From: Senimuribacter sp049852125
Lineage (GTDB): Bacteria; Bacillota; Clostridia; Peptostreptococcales; Anaerovoracaceae
Assembly: GCF_049852125.1 (NCBI RefSeq)
Contig: NZ_CP187532.1
Coordinates: forward strand, 248,001 to 312,000
DNA length: 64,000 nucleotides
Direction: 5' to 3'
The notes under the pieces were generated by a model. It searched no databases. It had not been told where the DNA came from and saw only the letters and a program-made list of their open reading frames with translations. Below, piece after piece: positions 62,401 through 64,000 of this stretch. Made by a program: the position numbers and the translations under genes. Position 1 is the first letter of the stretch. Each line of letters opens with the position of its first letter.

Positions 62401-63248
62401 AAAACGGCCGCGTTATCGATATTCAGCCGAGAACGGATAATAAGACAGAAGTTACGGTTAGAGGCGATAGCGGTCAGGATCAGGTATATATCGTTCCTTA
62501 CGGCGCAAGATTGGCTGTAAAGAAAGACGATTACGTTCTGGCAGGCGGTAACATTACCAGCGGTCCTTTGAATCCGCACGATATTTTGCGGTTGAACGGC
62601 GTAGAGGGTGTATATCAGTATCTGTTGAAGGAAGTACAGCGTGTATATAAGAATCAGGGTGTAGATATCAATGACAAGCATGTCGAGGTTATCGTCAGCC
62701 AGATGCTGTCTAAGTTCAAGATTGAGGATGCCGGCGATACAGATCTGCTTCCAGGCGGACTCTACAGCAAGTTTGAGATACAGGAAGCCAATGCGGCAGT
62801 TGAAGACAGCGAGGGAGAACCGGCGAAGGCGAAGCAGATGCTGCTTGGTATTACAAAGGCTTCCCTGGCAACCAACTCATTCCTGTCCGCTGCATCTTTC
62901 CAGGAAACTACACGTGTTCTCACTGATGCTGCGATCAAAGGCAAGAATGATAAGCTGATGGGCCTGAAGGAGAATGTTATCATCGGTAAGCTGATTCCTG
63001 CAGGAACTGGCATGAAACGGTATAAGAATATCGGTCTGGATTACGGCGTCAATGAGGAATTCATGCGAGAGTATGAACGTTATCAGGAAGAAGCAGCCGC
63101 GGCTGAGGAGGCTGAAGTATTGATTGAAGATGAAGATATGGATGCTGATACAGTCGGAATGGAAGCAGAACCACAAGATATCGAGGATAGAGAGATTGAA
63201 GGCGTTACTTTAGCTGAGGAAATGCCTGAAATTGTTGAATTTGAGTAA
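59421..63248 (+). CDS. rpoC: RNA polymerase beta' subunit
   Basis: 1275 residues starting at TTG 59421, supported by GGGGAG (59408-59413) 7 bases upstream and by alignment of the N terminus with other beta' proteins. The zinc-binding [22 protein letters not shown] is near residue 72. The active-site loop [16 protein letters not shown] holds the three catalytic Asp, near residue 457. The bridge helix ([38 protein letters not shown]) and the second zinc site ([13 protein letters not shown]) are intact. An acidic C-terminal extension of about 40 residues follows the last conserved block. Confidence 0.98.
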   Translation: [1275 protein letters not shown]

Positions 63249-63266
63249 GATTGATGTAGAATCAGC

Positions 63267-63295
63267 TTGCACTCAGGCATAAAATGTGATAAACT
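63267..63295 (+). promoter_or_regulatory. possible separate promoter of rpsL
   Basis: TTGCAC (63267-63272), 17-base spacer, TAAACT (63290-63295), downstream of the rpoC stop. Confidence 0.45.
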
Positions 63296-63318
63296 AATCG
63301 TTAGTTTCGAGTTAATTT

Positions 63319-63342
63319 GGCCCTAAATTTACTTTAGGGTCA
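63319..63342 (+). promoter_or_regulatory. hairpin in the rpoC-rpsL gap
   Basis: CCCTAAA (63321-63327) pairs with TTTAGGG (63333-63339), followed by TCAATTTG. The T run is weak and it lies about 30 bases before the rpsL ribosome binding site, so partial termination after rpoC or control of rpsL are both possible. Confidence 0.45.
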
Positions 63343-63382
63343 ATTTGACTGTGAGAATAAATTAAAATGAAAGGAGAAACCA

Positions 63383-63799
63383 ATGCCTACTATTAATCAA
63401 TTAGTACGTCAGGGCAGAACCAGTTCTGTTAAGAAGTCTACAGCTCCTGCTCTCGGTAAGGGAATGAACTCTCTGAGAAGAGTCGCAACTAACACAAACT
63501 CACCGCAGAAAAGAGGCGTGTGCACTTCAGTTAAGACAGTAACACCTAAGAAGCCGAACTCCGCTCTTAGAAAGGTTGCCAGAGTACGTCTGACAAATGG
63601 TATCGAAGTTACAGCATATATTCCTGGTATCGGACACAATCTGCAGGAACACAGCGTTGTACTCATCAGAGGCGGAAGAGTTAAGGATCTGCCAGGCGTA
63701 AGATATCATATCATCAGAGGAACCCTGGATACTGCCGGTGTTAACAACAGAGGCCAGGCACGTTCTAAGTACGGTGCTAAGAGACCTAAGAAAAAATAG
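63383..63799 (+). CDS. rpsL: 30S ribosomal protein S12
   Basis: 138 residues, normal. It begins PTINQLVRQGRTSSVKKS and contains CTSVKTVTPKKPNSALRKVARV with the decoding-centre PNSA motif and the Lys linked to streptomycin sensitivity, then RGGRVKDLPGVRYHIIRG and SKYGAKRPKKK at the end. Both common streptomycin-resistance positions carry Lys, so the allele looks sensitive. AAAGGAG precedes the ATG. rpsG and fusA would be expected next but do not start in the 200 bases left. Confidence 0.98.
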   Translation: MPTINQLVRQGRTSSVKKSTAPALGKGMNSLRRVATNTNSPQKRGVCTSVKTVTPKKPNSALRKVARVRLTNGIEVTAYIPGIGHNLQEHSVVLIRGGRVKDLPGVRYHIIRGTLDTAGVNNRGQARSKYGAKRPKKK

Positions 63800-64000
63800 T
63801 TTTTCTTACTTGACTAGAAATATTCGGGAATGAAAAGAGCCCTTGATATATATACTAAGGCTGTTGTCTTTTTGATCACGGCCTCGGAAGATTGTATTGA
63901 GAGCGCTCGCGGCATCTATAGAGGATGTCGAGTACCCCCGGAAGACTGGACGTCTATTTGATTGCCGGATGATCCAGAGTAATTCCGCATGCCGAATGCG
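63800..64000 (+). other. gene-free end of the window with possible structured leader
   Basis: No ORF starts here. A CGGCATC/GATGTCG hairpin lies around 63911-63931, and other GC-rich pairings are possible. It may be the leader of the next ribosomal-protein gene, but I cannot assign it to a known RNA family. Confidence 0.25.

Noticed and set aside
61635..62681. A 348-codon minus-strand frame within rpoC
   Set aside because: It is opposite highly conserved beta' regions and is low-complexity in translation, so it is a shadow.

Overview
The window looks like a chromosomal stretch from a low-to-mid GC, Gram-positive, spore-forming-lineage member of the Clostridia. The evidence is a sigH-type sigma factor gene, the clostridial gene order cysE-cysS-mrnC-thyA-folA-rlmB-sigH, strong AGGAGG ribosome binding sites, an L10 leader ahead of rplJ, and sortase- and LCP-type wall proteins. 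An Anaerovorax/Emergencia-like relative would fit, but that placement is an inference from memory and not something the sequence proves. Almost every gene is on the + strand; the exceptions are thrH, a two-component pair and one small ORF. LAYOUT. 0.2-8.1 kb: a six-gene cell-surface operon (Wzy/O-antigen-ligase-like protein, two exported transglutaminase-like proteins, an MBOAT O-acyltransferase with its AlgX/DHHW-type partner, and a membrane-anchored protein). 8.2-15.3 kb: deoD, a double-length acyl-CoA-synthetase-like protein, then greA-lysS, where lysS carries a C-terminal tRNA-binding domain. 15.3-17.4 kb: a gene-poor stretch with thrH on the minus strand, a duplicated promoter-like repeat, and one copy of an inverted 51-bp-repeat element. 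17.4-28.9 kb: asnS, a DUF2130 protein, an EF-G paralogue, radA, a convergent OmpR-type two-component pair, a PIN-TRAM protein and fused ispDF. 28.9-38 kb: a tightly packed, mostly overlapping run from proS through paired chromate-transporter halves, NUDIX, PPIase, cysE, cysS, mini-RNase III, thyA, folA and rlmB to sigH, then tRNA-Thr and tuf. 38.7-63.8 kb: the transcription/translation cluster tuf ... rpmG-secE-nusG-rplKA-rplJL ... rpoB-rpoC-rpsL. TWO INTERRUPTIONS. The cluster is broken twice by accessory cell-surface genes. Island A (about 39.9-47.7 kb, between tuf and rpmG) holds a 40-aa ORF, an AgrC/AgrA-like LytTR two-component system, three exported proteins, a 160-bp MITE-like inverted repeat, an LCP wall-polymer transferase and a second copy of the 51-bp-repeat element. 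Island B (about 51.3-55.6 kb, between rplL and rpoB) holds a second Wzy-like protein, a peptidoglycan amidase and a sortase-anchored InlB-repeat protein, with its own promoters. MOST INTERESTING. (1) A family of 51-bp units with fixed-phase CGCAG and TTGCG cores, arranged as two opposed tandem arrays at two distant loci. (2) A probable LytTR regulon in island A: near-identical 20-bp-spaced direct-repeat sites lie ahead of both the regulator gene and the exported-protein genes, with a divergent 40-aa ORF beside them. (3) The splitting of rplL from rpoB. All functional calls come from reading the translated sequence and motifs; no database search was run.
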